Notes: generated from the sequence alone by a model not told the origin. Shown: positions 14,657 to 21,467, counted from the first letter of the stretch. The stretch is 21,730 nucleotides of DNA from Candidatus Heimdallarchaeota archaeon LC_2 (GCA_001940725.1 MDVR01000156.1:1-21730), one strand, 5' to 3'. Program-made: numbers and translations.

Positions 14657-14678
14657 TCAGTTTAGTCTATCTTTACAT
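14657..14678 (-). repeat. Gene-boundary repeat A, inverted copy
   Basis: Read on the minus strand this is ATGTAAAGATAGACTAAACTG, sharing the GTAAAGATAGA core with the plus-strand copies. A GATCGAT cluster lies next to it (14644-14651). Confidence 0.5.
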
Positions 14679-14791
14679 AAATCAATTATTTCAATGATCT
14701 TACAATAAATTATGTGTAAAGTTACAGGTGTGAGAGGTGACAATATGTATTTAACATATATTTTTGAATGTGGGTGTGAATTACCAACGAA

Positions 14792-14801
14792 TTATTAAAA
14801 T
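14792..14801 (+). promoter_or_regulatory. TATA-like box for the small gene at 14822
   Basis: TTATTAAAAT is centred 25 nt before the ATG at 14822, the spacing expected for a leaderless archaeal gene. Confidence 0.45.
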
Positions 14802-14821
14802 ACATTTCGACTTACTAAGGC

Positions 14822-14959
14822 ATGTGGTTCACATCATTTGTTTATGTCAGAACCTATACGGAACTTCTCAAGAATGCTAATAACTATCATAAAGATTTCT
14901 TAAAAAAATACGAACGGTTACAAAGACGGAAAACGATCGAAGAAAAATATTATACTTAA
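14822..14959 (+). CDS. Small basic protein, 45 aa
   Basis: This short frame encodes MWFTSFVYVRTYTELLKNAN, then a strongly charged helix containing KDFLKKYERLQRRKTIEEK. It is basic, probably an amphipathic or coiled helix, and matches no known family. Support comes from context: a TATA-like box sits exactly 25 nt upstream, the next boundary repeat begins 4 nt after the stop, and it fills the only otherwise empty interval between two repeat copies. A small toxin, antitoxin or nucleic-acid-binding peptide are all possible. Confidence 0.4.
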   Translation: MWFTSFVYVRTYTELLKNANNYHKDFLKKYERLQRRKTIEEKYYT

Positions 14960-14962
14960 TCG

Positions 14963-14984
14963 ATTGCGTAAAGATAGAGATAAA
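14963..14984 (+). repeat. Gene-boundary repeat A, copy 5
   Basis: ATTGCGTAAAGATAGAG is followed by ATAAAC. It begins 4 nt after the 45-aa frame and before the operator and promoter of the 795-aa gene. The TATCCGAAA half is absent. Confidence 0.6.
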
Positions 14985-15073
14985 CAACAACATTACTAAT
15001 TCTGAATCGATCGAAACTTAATTAATACTCATCGACACATAAAGTTTGTACAAAATTGACGATTATACAGATT

Positions 15074-15099
15074 TGAGTACTCATTAGATTAAAATGAGT
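15074..15099 (+). promoter_or_regulatory. Clustered palindromic operator upstream of the 795-aa gene
   Basis: TGAGTACTCA (15074-15083) is a perfect palindrome, and ACTCATT (15079-15085) pairs with AATGAGT (15093-15099) as a second inverted repeat. Three TGAGT half-sites therefore occur in 26 bases. They directly abut a TATA-like TTTTAAATTTT (about 15099-15109), an ideal place for a repressor to block TBP/TFB. Confidence 0.5.
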
Positions 15100-15118
15100 T
15101 TTAAATTTTAGGACACTG

Positions 15119-17506
15119 ATGAAATGCATGACAGAAGAGGATCGTAAAGTCAATGACTTAACAGACTTAAAAGACGGATTTTTGAAAATAATACAATTTT
15201 TAAATAATCTGCAATCTGACTACGATCAATTGAAATACAGGATTAGTGAGACAATAAAATTATCATCTGAACGGGATAATAATCCAGATGCCTATTTTAT
15301 GGGTAAAGGAGAGGTTGACTTAGCTTTCAAAAAGTTCGTGGAATCAGGTCTAGTCTATCTCGAAAACGTACCTTTCAAAAATGGAATTCAAGCATTCCAA
15401 AGGTATCTCGATAGATTGAATTTAATTGAAATCAAAAAAATTGATTTTTCAAGCTTGCTTGAAAATTTGGGAGAAATTAACCCAAATTCTAGCGAATTCT
15501 ATGCTTTAAGTAGTAGTATGGGACATTTAGCTTTCTTTATTGTCGTAGATTACCTAAAACTAGATATGATTGAAACAACCAATTTCGTATCTAAACAACT
15601 AGGAACTTTCTCGAAGCCGTTAAAGCTTGATTGGTCTGGGATACAATCTAATCGGTATGTTCTATCAGTAGCAGTCAGGAATAATATAAAATTCTTCACA
15701 AATAATCTTGAAACTTGGAATCTACTCATAGAAGAAATTTTGGATCATCAGATAGTAATGGTTCGGAAAATCTATCTTCAAAAACCTGAAGTGCAAATTT
15801 CTCAGAAAAATAAAGATCCTGATTTTTATTCATACAAGAATTACACGGATAGACATATTAGTTTTGTATTTGGTGATTCAATGACAGAATATCCTTTTGA
15901 GATTAAATCGATTAAACATAAATTGATTTCTTGTTTTCACGAAGTTACGACCTCTGATTTAATAAAATTCATATTTCAAGACATAGAAATAAAAAATTTC
16001 AATGAATGTCGGTTTTGTACTGACTTGTTTTTACCCAATCTCTTTGAAGGATTCATGAATTCAAATAGAACAACTTCTGAAACTTTGCGTTTCCCTGATT
16101 CTGAAGTTACTAAATTTGAAATTTCACTTTCCGATGTTAAAAATGTAGATACTTCTATTAGAGAAGCAATTACAAGTGGTGGAGAGGTCTTTTCGAAAGA
16201 TCTCACACAAGAAGAAAAATATAATCTAGACTTAGATTTAGAACGCAATCTTATCAATGTTAGTTTTATTGGGTTGGATGAAAAAGTACGATTTATTTAT
16301 GGACAGGAACTATATGATTCTAAGCGAAGTATGCTTCTCATAGCATTAACTAAATTTAAACCCAACCTTGAGGTGACCTTTTACAGGAAATCACATGGTG
16401 GTTATCTAATAACTTCGTCAAAAAAAGTCTATAAGGAAATTGTAAGAGAGAATTATCAAGAATTTAGCCTAAAACTTGAACCAGGTGACTATAAAATTAA
16501 CCTAATTGATAAAAACAATAAAGCAGATCCAGTGATAGACTCTTATTCATTTAAGGTAGAACCTTTGGAGATTTTTGATAAAGAGGACTATAGCGAACAA
16601 ATTTTACGTTTATCAAATAAAATGGGTGTCTATAGCAAATCTTACACTTATGATAGAGTAAAGATATTTGTAGATCAATTTAAGATTCCACAAAAGAAAC
16701 AAATTGTATTGCGGATTCTTAACAACTTGATATTCTTTGATACGGAAGAATATGTAGAAAAATTAGCAAAAAAACTTAATTCAATAAAAAGAAGCTTTGA
16801 AGATTGTGAGATATATTATGATTCGATTCAGGACAAACGGCTTTTGAAAAGTGGTTTAGTCCTACTCCATCAAGTATTGAACTATTCTTCTAAACATAGA
16901 TTACTAAATAATTTTGGTAAAAATCTGGATTTTAGTGGGAAAGAGTATGTCCTCTTCTTTGTTGATGATATTATAGGAACGGGTATTCAGGCAGTAGCTC
17001 ATTTTGAGGAACTGTTTGAAAAAAATCCGGAAATGAAGAAAATAAGAATATTTTTTGTCGTAATTTTTGGATATGTTCAAGGTATAGAGAATTTAAAGAA
17101 GTTTGAAAATATTACAGTTGTTACCATTGAACAACCTATAGAGGATGATTTTTCACTATTAACTTCTGGAATTCTTTTCAGTGATAAAGAATTACAATCT
17201 GTTAAAAAGTTAATGACCGACTTTGGGGGAACGAAACCCTTTGGATATGGTAATCTAGCAAGCAGGTTGATTAATGTACACAAAGTATCAAATCATCTTC
17301 CAGACTTTCTATGGAAAGAACACGAGGGATATACAAGATTGTTTAGACGAAAGCGAAAATTTGACGAAGAAACAAATAACGGACAATCCTTAGAATCAAA
17401 TCTAATTGAGTTAAAGCCTTCAAGAAAATCTAAGAAATCAACAATGATCAAGAAAAAGAAATCTAAGTCAATTTTAAAAAGAAAAAAATCGAAAGGGACT
17501 ATCTGA
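15119..17506 (+). CDS. Large protein with C-terminal wHTH and phosphoribosyltransferase-like (PRTase-CE type) domain
   Basis: The 795-residue product has no recognised domain in residues 1-390. A beta-rich region (about 400-490, with LEVTFYRKSHGGYLI and KLEPGDYKINLID) is followed by a winged-helix-like segment (about 511-560, DRVKIFVDQFKIPQKKQIVL). Residues 611-622 (VLFFVDDIIGTG) form the PRPP-loop motif of type I phosphoribosyltransferases, with D616 and D617. A later FGYGNLASRL block (about 708) and LWKEHEGYTRLFRRKRK (about 727) resemble the ends of PRTase-CE domains described in prokaryotic conflict systems. The tail (about 763-795) is Lys/Arg/Ser-rich and may bind nucleic acid. The TATA box fits ATG at codon 4 (15128) better than 15119. 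A defence-effector role is inference. Confidence 0.6.
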   Translation: MKCMTEEDRKVNDLTDLKDGFLKIIQFLNNLQSDYDQLKYRISETIKLSSERDNNPDAYFMGKGEVDLAFKKFVESGLVYLENVPFKNGIQAFQRYLDRLNLIEIKKIDFSSLLENLGEINPNSSEFYALSSSMGHLAFFIVVDYLKLDMIETTNFVSKQLGTFSKPLKLDWSGIQSNRYVLSVAVRNNIKFFTNNLETWNLLIEEILDHQIVMVRKIYLQKPEVQISQKNKDPDFYSYKNYTDRHISFVFGDSMTEYPFEIKSIKHKLISCFHEVTTSDLIKFIFQDIEIKNFNECRFCTDLFLPNLFEGFMNSNRTTSETLRFPDSEVTKFEISLSDVKNVDTSIREAITSGGEVFSKDLTQEEKYNLDLDLERNLINVSFIGLDEKVRFIYGQELYDSKRSMLLIALTKFKPNLEVTFYRKSHGGYLITSSKKVYKEIVRENYQEFSLKLEPGDYKINLIDKNNKADPVIDSYSFKVEPLEIFDKEDYSEQILRLSNKMGVYSKSYTYDRVKIFVDQFKIPQKKQIVLRILNNLIFFDTEEYVEKLAKKLNSIKRSFEDCEIYYDSIQDKRLLKSGLVLLHQVLNYSSKHRLLNNFGKNLDFSGKEYVLFFVDDIIGTGIQAVAHFEELFEKNPEMKKIRIFFVVIFGYVQGIENLKKFENITVVTIEQPIEDDFSLLTSGILFSDKELQSVKKLMTDFGGTKPFGYGNLASRLINVHKVSNHLPDFLWKEHEGYTRLFRRKRKFDEETNNGQSLESNLIELKPSRKSKKSTMIKKKKSKSILKRKKSKGTI

Positions 17507-17531
17507 TAGGTCGATCAGCTTTCTTGTGGCG

Positions 17532-19064
17532 ATCGATCGATCCAGTAGATCCGTGAGTAGATTATTTTGCTATTTGTTAGCGTGAAACGCTAAATTTATA
17601 GCGCAAATTCGAATCAAACGCTAGTGATTTCGCTTAAACAAGGTTATCCCAAAAAACAATTTACTCTCAAAGAGGGTATAATTGCCCGACAGACTGAAAG
17701 CCATATCAATTCCAATCCCTGGAACCTTCCAGTTCCCGGAAATGCGTACTACAGAAACGAAGAAATGCAATATTACTTTAGCATCATTACCTTGTTCAGT
17801 ATGAGTGGAGAGCATGCCAAACGGTTTTGCTGGAAATCACTCCGTGTCAATCTTCCAGATCAGCAGACAGTGCGGGTAAGGGTAGAGAAACTTTGTTGTC
17901 TAGATACCCAGACCAATAATAATCGTTTTTGTCTTACAGGTCAGTCTCTTCCAGGATTGGAGTTTCCACGTTTTCAGAAACGAAAACTGGACAAGATGAT
18001 GAAACAGGCAAAATATCAGCAGAAGCAGCAGAACAGGTCGAAACGACGACAGCTTAGAAAAAGTCGAAAATTGCAACGTGAACGGGAAGTAAAGCGTCCT
18101 GAAGGTAATTATTTGGTGATGGATGAACATAATGATCCATATTACGGGGTAGAGAATGTACCATTGGATAATGGAGAAAATATGGCATCATATTTGGTAA
18201 AGGATCGCCAAAAACAGAGTACCAAGACATTTTTTCAATATCTGACCATGTATTCATTCGAACGTGGGATTAGAAGGGTGCTAGGATTTCATCTTGTGCG
18301 ACGGTTCCGACGGTACAAAGAGGGAGAAGACTGGTACAAAGAGCCCTACGGTCCGATCGTCAAGCAATTACTTGATCCTATCAAGGACCAGTACCCAATT
18401 ACAGGAGTCGTCGGTGATGGTCGGTATTACGATGGTGGTGTAATCAAATACCTTCTTGAATCAGAACTGGATTTTGTGATCCGTGCAGATTTTAGCCAAA
18501 CTCGTAGAGAATGGGCTAGAAATCAAGATGCAATCCACAAATTTGAGGATGGTAGTGGTACTTGGCTTGAAGGAGGAATTTTCTTCAAACCTAGGGTGAT
18601 GAAAGGAATGAAGTTGAAATTTTGTGTGGTCAAACGTGGGGATGAGTTTGTACCTTTAGTTGTTCCACTTTATAGTAAACTGACACCAGAACAAGCATTG
18701 ATGCTGTATGAAGAACGCTTTGGTATCGAGACCAAGTATCGGGAGTTAGAACGTCGATATGGTAAAACCACATCGATCTCACCTCAGTATCGTGTGGCAC
18801 TATTTGCAAGCAGCGTTAACATCTTCAATCAGCTAATGCATTATCTGGAAACCGTGGTCACGCCGAGTCTGAATTCACAATACTGGAAAGTCACTTTGCT
18901 AGATATCGCAGATCAACAAAAATACAATTTACAAGATATAGGTATGCAGGCTGCAGAATTTGGCTAATTTTACTCAAGTTTTACTTAACAAGGAGGTGGA
19001 TTAAAATGCAAATCGTTATACAAATCGATAATTCTCAAGTCGCGGAAGTACTGGATCGATCGAT
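17532..19064 (+). mobile_element. IS4-superfamily insertion sequence, about 1.5 kb
   Basis: A perfect 16-bp inverted repeat, ATCGATCGATCCAGTA at 17532-17547 and its complement at 19049-19064, brackets one transposase gene. Because ATCGAT is itself palindromic, the informative part is the following CCAGTA. The ends closely resemble those of the 5929-7619 element although the two transposases differ. No target duplication is evident. Just inside the left end is a hairpin, TTAGCG/CGCTAA (17577-17582 with 17588-17593), and further TAGCG/CGCTA pairs. Confidence 0.6.
17624..18967 (+). CDS. DDE transposase, IS4 superfamily (second type)
   Basis: The product has 447 residues. Likely catalytic acids are D167 (YLVMDEHNDPYYG), D265 (GVVGDGRYYDGGVIKYL) and E369 in YEERFGIETKYREL, again the Y-R-E-K-type block of IS4-group enzymes. 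A strongly basic region (about 126-155, with KQQNRSKRRQLRKSRKLQRE) precedes the catalytic domain and probably binds DNA. The frame is uninterrupted from a GTG at 17624; no ribosome binding site is clear, so the exact start is uncertain. Sequence similarity to the 6103-7470 transposase is confined to the catalytic blocks, so they are different families within the superfamily. Confidence 0.8.
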   Translation: MISLKQGYPKKQFTLKEGIIARQTESHINSNPWNLPVPGNAYYRNEEMQYYFSIITLFSMSGEHAKRFCWKSLRVNLPDQQTVRVRVEKLCCLDTQTNNNRFCLTGQSLPGLEFPRFQKRKLDKMMKQAKYQQKQQNRSKRRQLRKSRKLQREREVKRPEGNYLVMDEHNDPYYGVENVPLDNGENMASYLVKDRQKQSTKTFFQYLTMYSFERGIRRVLGFHLVRRFRRYKEGEDWYKEPYGPIVKQLLDPIKDQYPITGVVGDGRYYDGGVIKYLLESELDFVIRADFSQTRREWARNQDAIHKFEDGSGTWLEGGIFFKPRVMKGMKLKFCVVKRGDEFVPLVVPLYSKLTPEQALMLYEERFGIETKYRELERRYGKTTSISPQYRVALFASSVNIFNQLMHYLETVVTPSLNSQYWKVTLLDIADQQKYNLQDIGMQAAEFG

Positions 19065-19098
19065 TCGGGGCATCATTAAGTTACATATGCGTATATAA
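19006..19098 (+). CDS. Possible 30-aa peptide with a strong Shine-Dalgarno sequence, spanning the IS end
   Basis: AAGGAGGTGGA (18990-19000) lies 5 nt before an ATG that opens 30 codons: MQIVIQIDNSQVAEVLDRSI, then RGIIKLHMRI. The frame crosses the right inverted repeat of the element (19049-19064) and boundary repeat B, and stops at TAA 19096-19098. The Shine-Dalgarno match is the best in the window. Since the last third is made of repeat sequence, the peptide may be incidental, or the IS end may supply translation signals to whatever lies downstream. Confidence 0.3.
   Translation: MQIVIQIDNSQVAEVLDRSIRGIIKLHMRI
19063..19088 (+). repeat. Boundary repeat B, copy 2
   Basis: ATTCGGGGCATCA is followed by TTAAGTTACATAT, differing from the 14580 copy at only two or three positions. 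It overlaps the last two bases of the IS inverted repeat. Confidence 0.6.
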
Positions 19099-19357
19099 AA
19101 CAATACTACTAAATGATTTTTACAGGTCATGAAAAATTATAAATTTGTATATGAGAGACTTCTTCAATGTTCAATGTTTTTGATCAATAAAAAATTGTGA
19201 TAAGGGTAACTTATACACAGAATCTTTTTTAAACTTAATAATAATTATCAAGAATTACCTTCGTCTACGTCTCCTCAACGGATTGTATCCAATCACAAAT
19301 CGTTTAATTCTCCGATAATAAGGTTGTATTTCTGCAAATACAGAAACTACACTTGTA
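19099..19357. other. Intergenic region
   Basis: AT-rich non-coding stretch. The only structure seen is an inverted repeat TGTATTT/AAATACA (19325-19331 with 19336-19342) about 20 nt before the next start codon, a possible operator or hairpin. No RNA gene is recognised. Confidence 0.35.
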
Positions 19358-19615
19358 ATGAGAATGCTTAATTATGGATTTTTAATTGTTTTGGCACTTC
19401 CAATCGCTTTGGGTGTTATTTATTCTATGTATAGAGAAGTTGAAATCCACATATTCAAATATGTTTTAATTCAAAATGAATTAGATCGATCTAGGATCGA
19501 TATAGAGAATTTACAGCAACGTGTAACTGAACAAAGTAAAATTATAGATTATTTGAAGGATGTGAAGAATTTGGTGAAAGATCGTGACTCTGAATTTCAT
19601 AATACTTCATCTTGA
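19358..19615 (+). CDS. Small membrane-anchored coiled-coil protein, 85 aa
   Basis: An N-terminal transmembrane helix (residues about 5-24, NYGFLIVLALPIALGVIYSM) is followed by a charged helix (about 30-75). Its heptad-like pattern (NELDRSRIDIENLQQRVTEQ, then SKIIDYLKDVKNLVKD) predicts a coiled coil on the cytoplasmic side, given the short N-terminus and basic residue after the helix. No family is recognised; the layout resembles small scaffold or septation-type proteins, but nothing specific supports that. Two in-frame ATGs (19358 and 19364) are possible starts, and the second removes only two residues. Confidence 0.55.
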   Translation: MRMLNYGFLIVLALPIALGVIYSMYREVEIHIFKYVLIQNELDRSRIDIENLQQRVTEQSKIIDYLKDVKNLVKDRDSEFHNTSS

Positions 19616-19673
19616 TTTTAGCCCTTATTCCGGATTGTTTTTATTTTAGATTAAGTATTACTATAATTATTAT

Positions 19674-19853
19674 ATGATAAACGATAAAATACTATGTCCA
19701 TATTGTGAGAAATGGTTTGCATATAGGAAAATTAGAATAGATCGTATAGGAGAGGGATCTATAGCACCAGGAGTTCCAGCAATGGAACATATAATTTACT
19801 CATGTCCTGAATGCAATAGATTTCTTAATTCTGCTTTTGTGAAAACTACCTAG
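19674..19853 (+). CDS. Small zinc-ribbon protein, 59 aa
   Basis: The protein has C8-x2-C11 (LCPYCEKWFAYRK) and C44-x2-C47 (YSCPECNRFLN) separated by 32 residues, a classic zinc-ribbon layout covering the whole protein. The spacer contains basic and hydrophobic beta-type residues (KIRIDRIGEGSIAPGVPAME). It may bind nucleic acid or be a partner subunit. An AT-rich stretch (TTTTTATTTTAGATTA) about 30 nt upstream could be the promoter. A copy of boundary repeat B begins at its stop codon. Confidence 0.6.
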   Translation: MINDKILCPYCEKWFAYRKIRIDRIGEGSIAPGVPAMEHIIYSCPECNRFLNSAFVKTT

Positions 19854-19868
19854 GCAGTTAAGTTACAT
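19853..19868 (+). repeat. Boundary repeat B, copy 3 (partial)
   Basis: GGCAGTTAAGTTACAT keeps the TTAAGTTACAT core but lacks the TCGGGG half. It begins at the last base of the zinc-ribbon stop codon. Confidence 0.45.
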
Positions 19869-19870
19869 GA

Positions 19871-19878
19871 ATATAAAA
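19871..19878 (+). promoter_or_regulatory. TATA-like box for the frame at 19900
   Basis: ATATAAAA is centred 25 nt before the ATG at 19900, suggesting a leaderless short transcript. Confidence 0.4.
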
Positions 19879-19899
19879 AATTGATCCTAGATAGTTTCT

Positions 19900-19995
19900 A
19901 TGATGAAAAATAATAAGTGGCTGCGATTTAGAACAAAATTTGTAGATAATGGAGAATCGCAGTCTAGAGATGACCATCTGTCAAAATGGTCATAA
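19900..19995 (+). CDS. Possible 31-aa protein ending in a hairpin
   Basis: The frame reads MMKNNKWLRFRTKFVDNGES, then QSRDDHLSKWS. It is supported by a TATA-like box at the leaderless distance but by no homology. Its 3' end is a perfect 8-bp inverted repeat, ATGACCAT/ATGGTCAT (19970-19977 with 19986-19993), that includes the first base of the stop codon. This could be a terminator, or the segment may be a small structured RNA rather than a gene. Confidence 0.25.
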   Translation: MMKNNKWLRFRTKFVDNGESQSRDDHLSKWS

Positions 19996-20166
19996 ATAAT
20001 TAAATTAAGCTGATTTAAATTCTTATTCATAAGAAAATTTTATTACTTCTATATATCCATTTTAGTTGAATAATTGTTTATCCAATTCACTCCATATCCA
20101 TTGAAGTTCAAAATATTTATTTCATAAAAATACCGTAGTATAGAACGATTTAATTGATTTTTCAAA

Positions 20167-20712
20167 ATGCGAAACTTGATGATTAGTAGTACGACTTTTA
20201 AAATTATAATGGTTGGTGATGCCATGGTTGGTAAAACTACGTTAAGACTTCGTTATATGGGAGAAGGTTTTCGGGAAAAATATATACCGACTATCGGGGT
20301 TGATTTTGCAATAGCAACCTATCAAAATTATATTTTACAAATTTGGGATTTAGCGGGTCAACAAACCTTTAATTCTATGATAGAAAAAATGTATTTAGGA
20401 GCGACGGGAATTATCGTTGTTTTTGATGTGACCAACAAAAAGACAATGTTGAATGTACCGAATTGGATTGATGCATTTCTAACAATTGAACGAAAGGCTG
20501 TTCCAATGGTAGTTTTTGGTAATAAAGTTGATTTACGAGATGAGAGTTCAATCCAGAAATTGGAAGCAGAAGAATATGTTAACAATTTATCGAAGAAATA
20601 TGAAGTTGAAGTAAATTATGTTGAGACATCTGCCTTAACTGGTGAGAACATTAAATCTGCATTTGAAGGCTTTGTTGATAGGATTGCAGCAGAGCAACAA
20701 TTAACTTTCTAA
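20167..20712 (+). CDS. Ras/Rab-type small GTPase
   Basis: The 181-residue product has all five G motifs: G1 GDAMVGKTT (17-25), G2 Thr42 in YIPTIGVDF, G3 WDLAGQQ (60-66) with the catalytic Gln equivalent at 65, G4 NKVD (119-122) and G5 ETSA (153-156). It is a GTP-dependent switch of the Ras/Rab/Arf-like superfamily, which is expanded in Asgard archaea. It ends AAEQQLTF with no Cys, so it lacks a prenylation signal, and no N-terminal amphipathic or Gly anchor is seen. A TATA-like GATTTAATT (20147-20155) is 28 nt from an ATG at 20179 (codon 5), which may be the true start. No longin, roadblock or GAP-like gene adjoins it. Confidence 0.9.
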   Translation: MRNLMISSTTFKIIMVGDAMVGKTTLRLRYMGEGFREKYIPTIGVDFAIATYQNYILQIWDLAGQQTFNSMIEKMYLGATGIIVVFDVTNKKTMLNVPNWIDAFLTIERKAVPMVVFGNKVDLRDESSIQKLEAEEYVNNLSKKYEVEVNYVETSALTGENIKSAFEGFVDRIAAEQQLTF

Positions 20713-20762
20713 TCAAAAAAATTAGCCAGTATCTAATTTTTATCTTGTAATAGTTTAATTAA

Positions 20763-20786
20763 ATTGCGTAAAGAAAGACGTAAATA
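20763..20786 (+). repeat. Gene-boundary repeat A, copy 6
   Basis: ATTGCGTAAAGAAAGACG is followed by TAAATAAA. It begins 51 nt after the GTPase stop codon, and the TATCCGAAA half is missing. Confidence 0.5.
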
Positions 20787-20858
20787 AATATTAATGCAGA
20801 ATACAATTAATATGAGGGATGATCAAATTTATTCTTACTATGCATTCCCAGAAGGCGA

Positions 20859-20886
20859 TGTCATTTGTTTCAATTAACAAATGACA
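20859..20886 (+). terminator. 11-bp inverted repeat, possible hairpin
   Basis: TGTCATTTGTT (20859-20869) pairs perfectly with AACAAATGACA (20876-20886) around a 6-nt loop. It may end or stabilise a transcript from the GTPase side. A T-rich tract does not follow, so a terminator role is uncertain. Confidence 0.35.
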
Positions 20887-21034
20887 AATATAGTTAGGGA
20901 CTTCTAAAATATAAATTTTCTAGTTTATTGATCATCGTTTAATAGTGAAGATCAGATCCGATCATGTTCCCCATAGACTAGATATTAAAAAAAATGAAAA
21001 TTGATAACTATATGGTAGCTTTCTCCCATAAGAA

Positions 21035-21044
21035 TTTTATAATT
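21035..21044 (+). promoter_or_regulatory. TATA-like box for the gene at 21067
   Basis: TTTTATAATT is centred about 28 nt before the ATG at 21067 and supports that ATG over the upstream TTG at 21043. Confidence 0.5.
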
Positions 21045-21066
21045 GAAAATTTGCGTTTTATTCACA

Positions 21067-21363
21067 ATGTATACACGAATAGTTAATGTTTCTTTAAAAC
21101 CAGGTACAATCGATGAGGCTATCAAAATATATGAAAATTCCGTTATTCCAGCTGCTAAGGCGGTAGAAGGATATAATGGAGGTTATTTGCTAATAGATCG
21201 AGAAAAAAATACTGGCAAATCTATTGCAATATATGAAACAAAGGAAAAGATGATTGCAAGTGAGGAAAGTGGTTATTTGCAAGAGCAACTCGCTAAATTC
21301 GGTGAGTTATTTTCTGAACCTCCTGTAACAGAGACCTACGAAAACGCAGTTAATGTCAAATAG
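21067..21363 (+). CDS. ABM-like (dimeric alpha/beta barrel) protein
   Basis: The 98-residue product begins MYTRIVNVSLKPGTIDEAIK. The pattern is a beta strand with R-x-V-x-V, K-P-G, a long helix (EAIKIYENSVIPAAKAVEGY), a central strand pair (GGYLLIDREKNTGKSIAIYE) and a second helix. This matches the antibiotic-biosynthesis-monooxygenase/stress-responsive ferredoxin-like fold, whose members usually form dimers and have varied or unknown substrates. No specific catalytic residue can be named. The frame is open further upstream to a TTG at 21043, but the TATA spacing favours ATG at 21067. It is monocistronic, and boundary repeat B lies about 105 nt after the stop. Confidence 0.65.
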   Translation: MYTRIVNVSLKPGTIDEAIKIYENSVIPAAKAVEGYNGGYLLIDREKNTGKSIAIYETKEKMIASEESGYLQEQLAKFGELFSEPPVTETYENAVNVK

Positions 21364-21467
21364 TTGATAATACACAATAAAGTTAATTCAAATTCTTCGA
21401 AATATATTCAACTATATTTGAGAGATAAGAATTTAGGCAAATTAACCAAAATAATGATAAAATCTAC

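Noticed and set aside
11846..14984. Integron attC-type cassette array
   Set aside because: Copies lack the paired core sites (GTTRRRY and its inverse) and the long foldable stem of attC, and no tyrosine integrase is in the window. The regular spacing remains notable but the mechanism is unassigned.
20794..20877. 27-codon frame after the GTPase
   Set aside because: Its 3' part is the 11-bp inverted repeat, and no TATA-like box fits its start.
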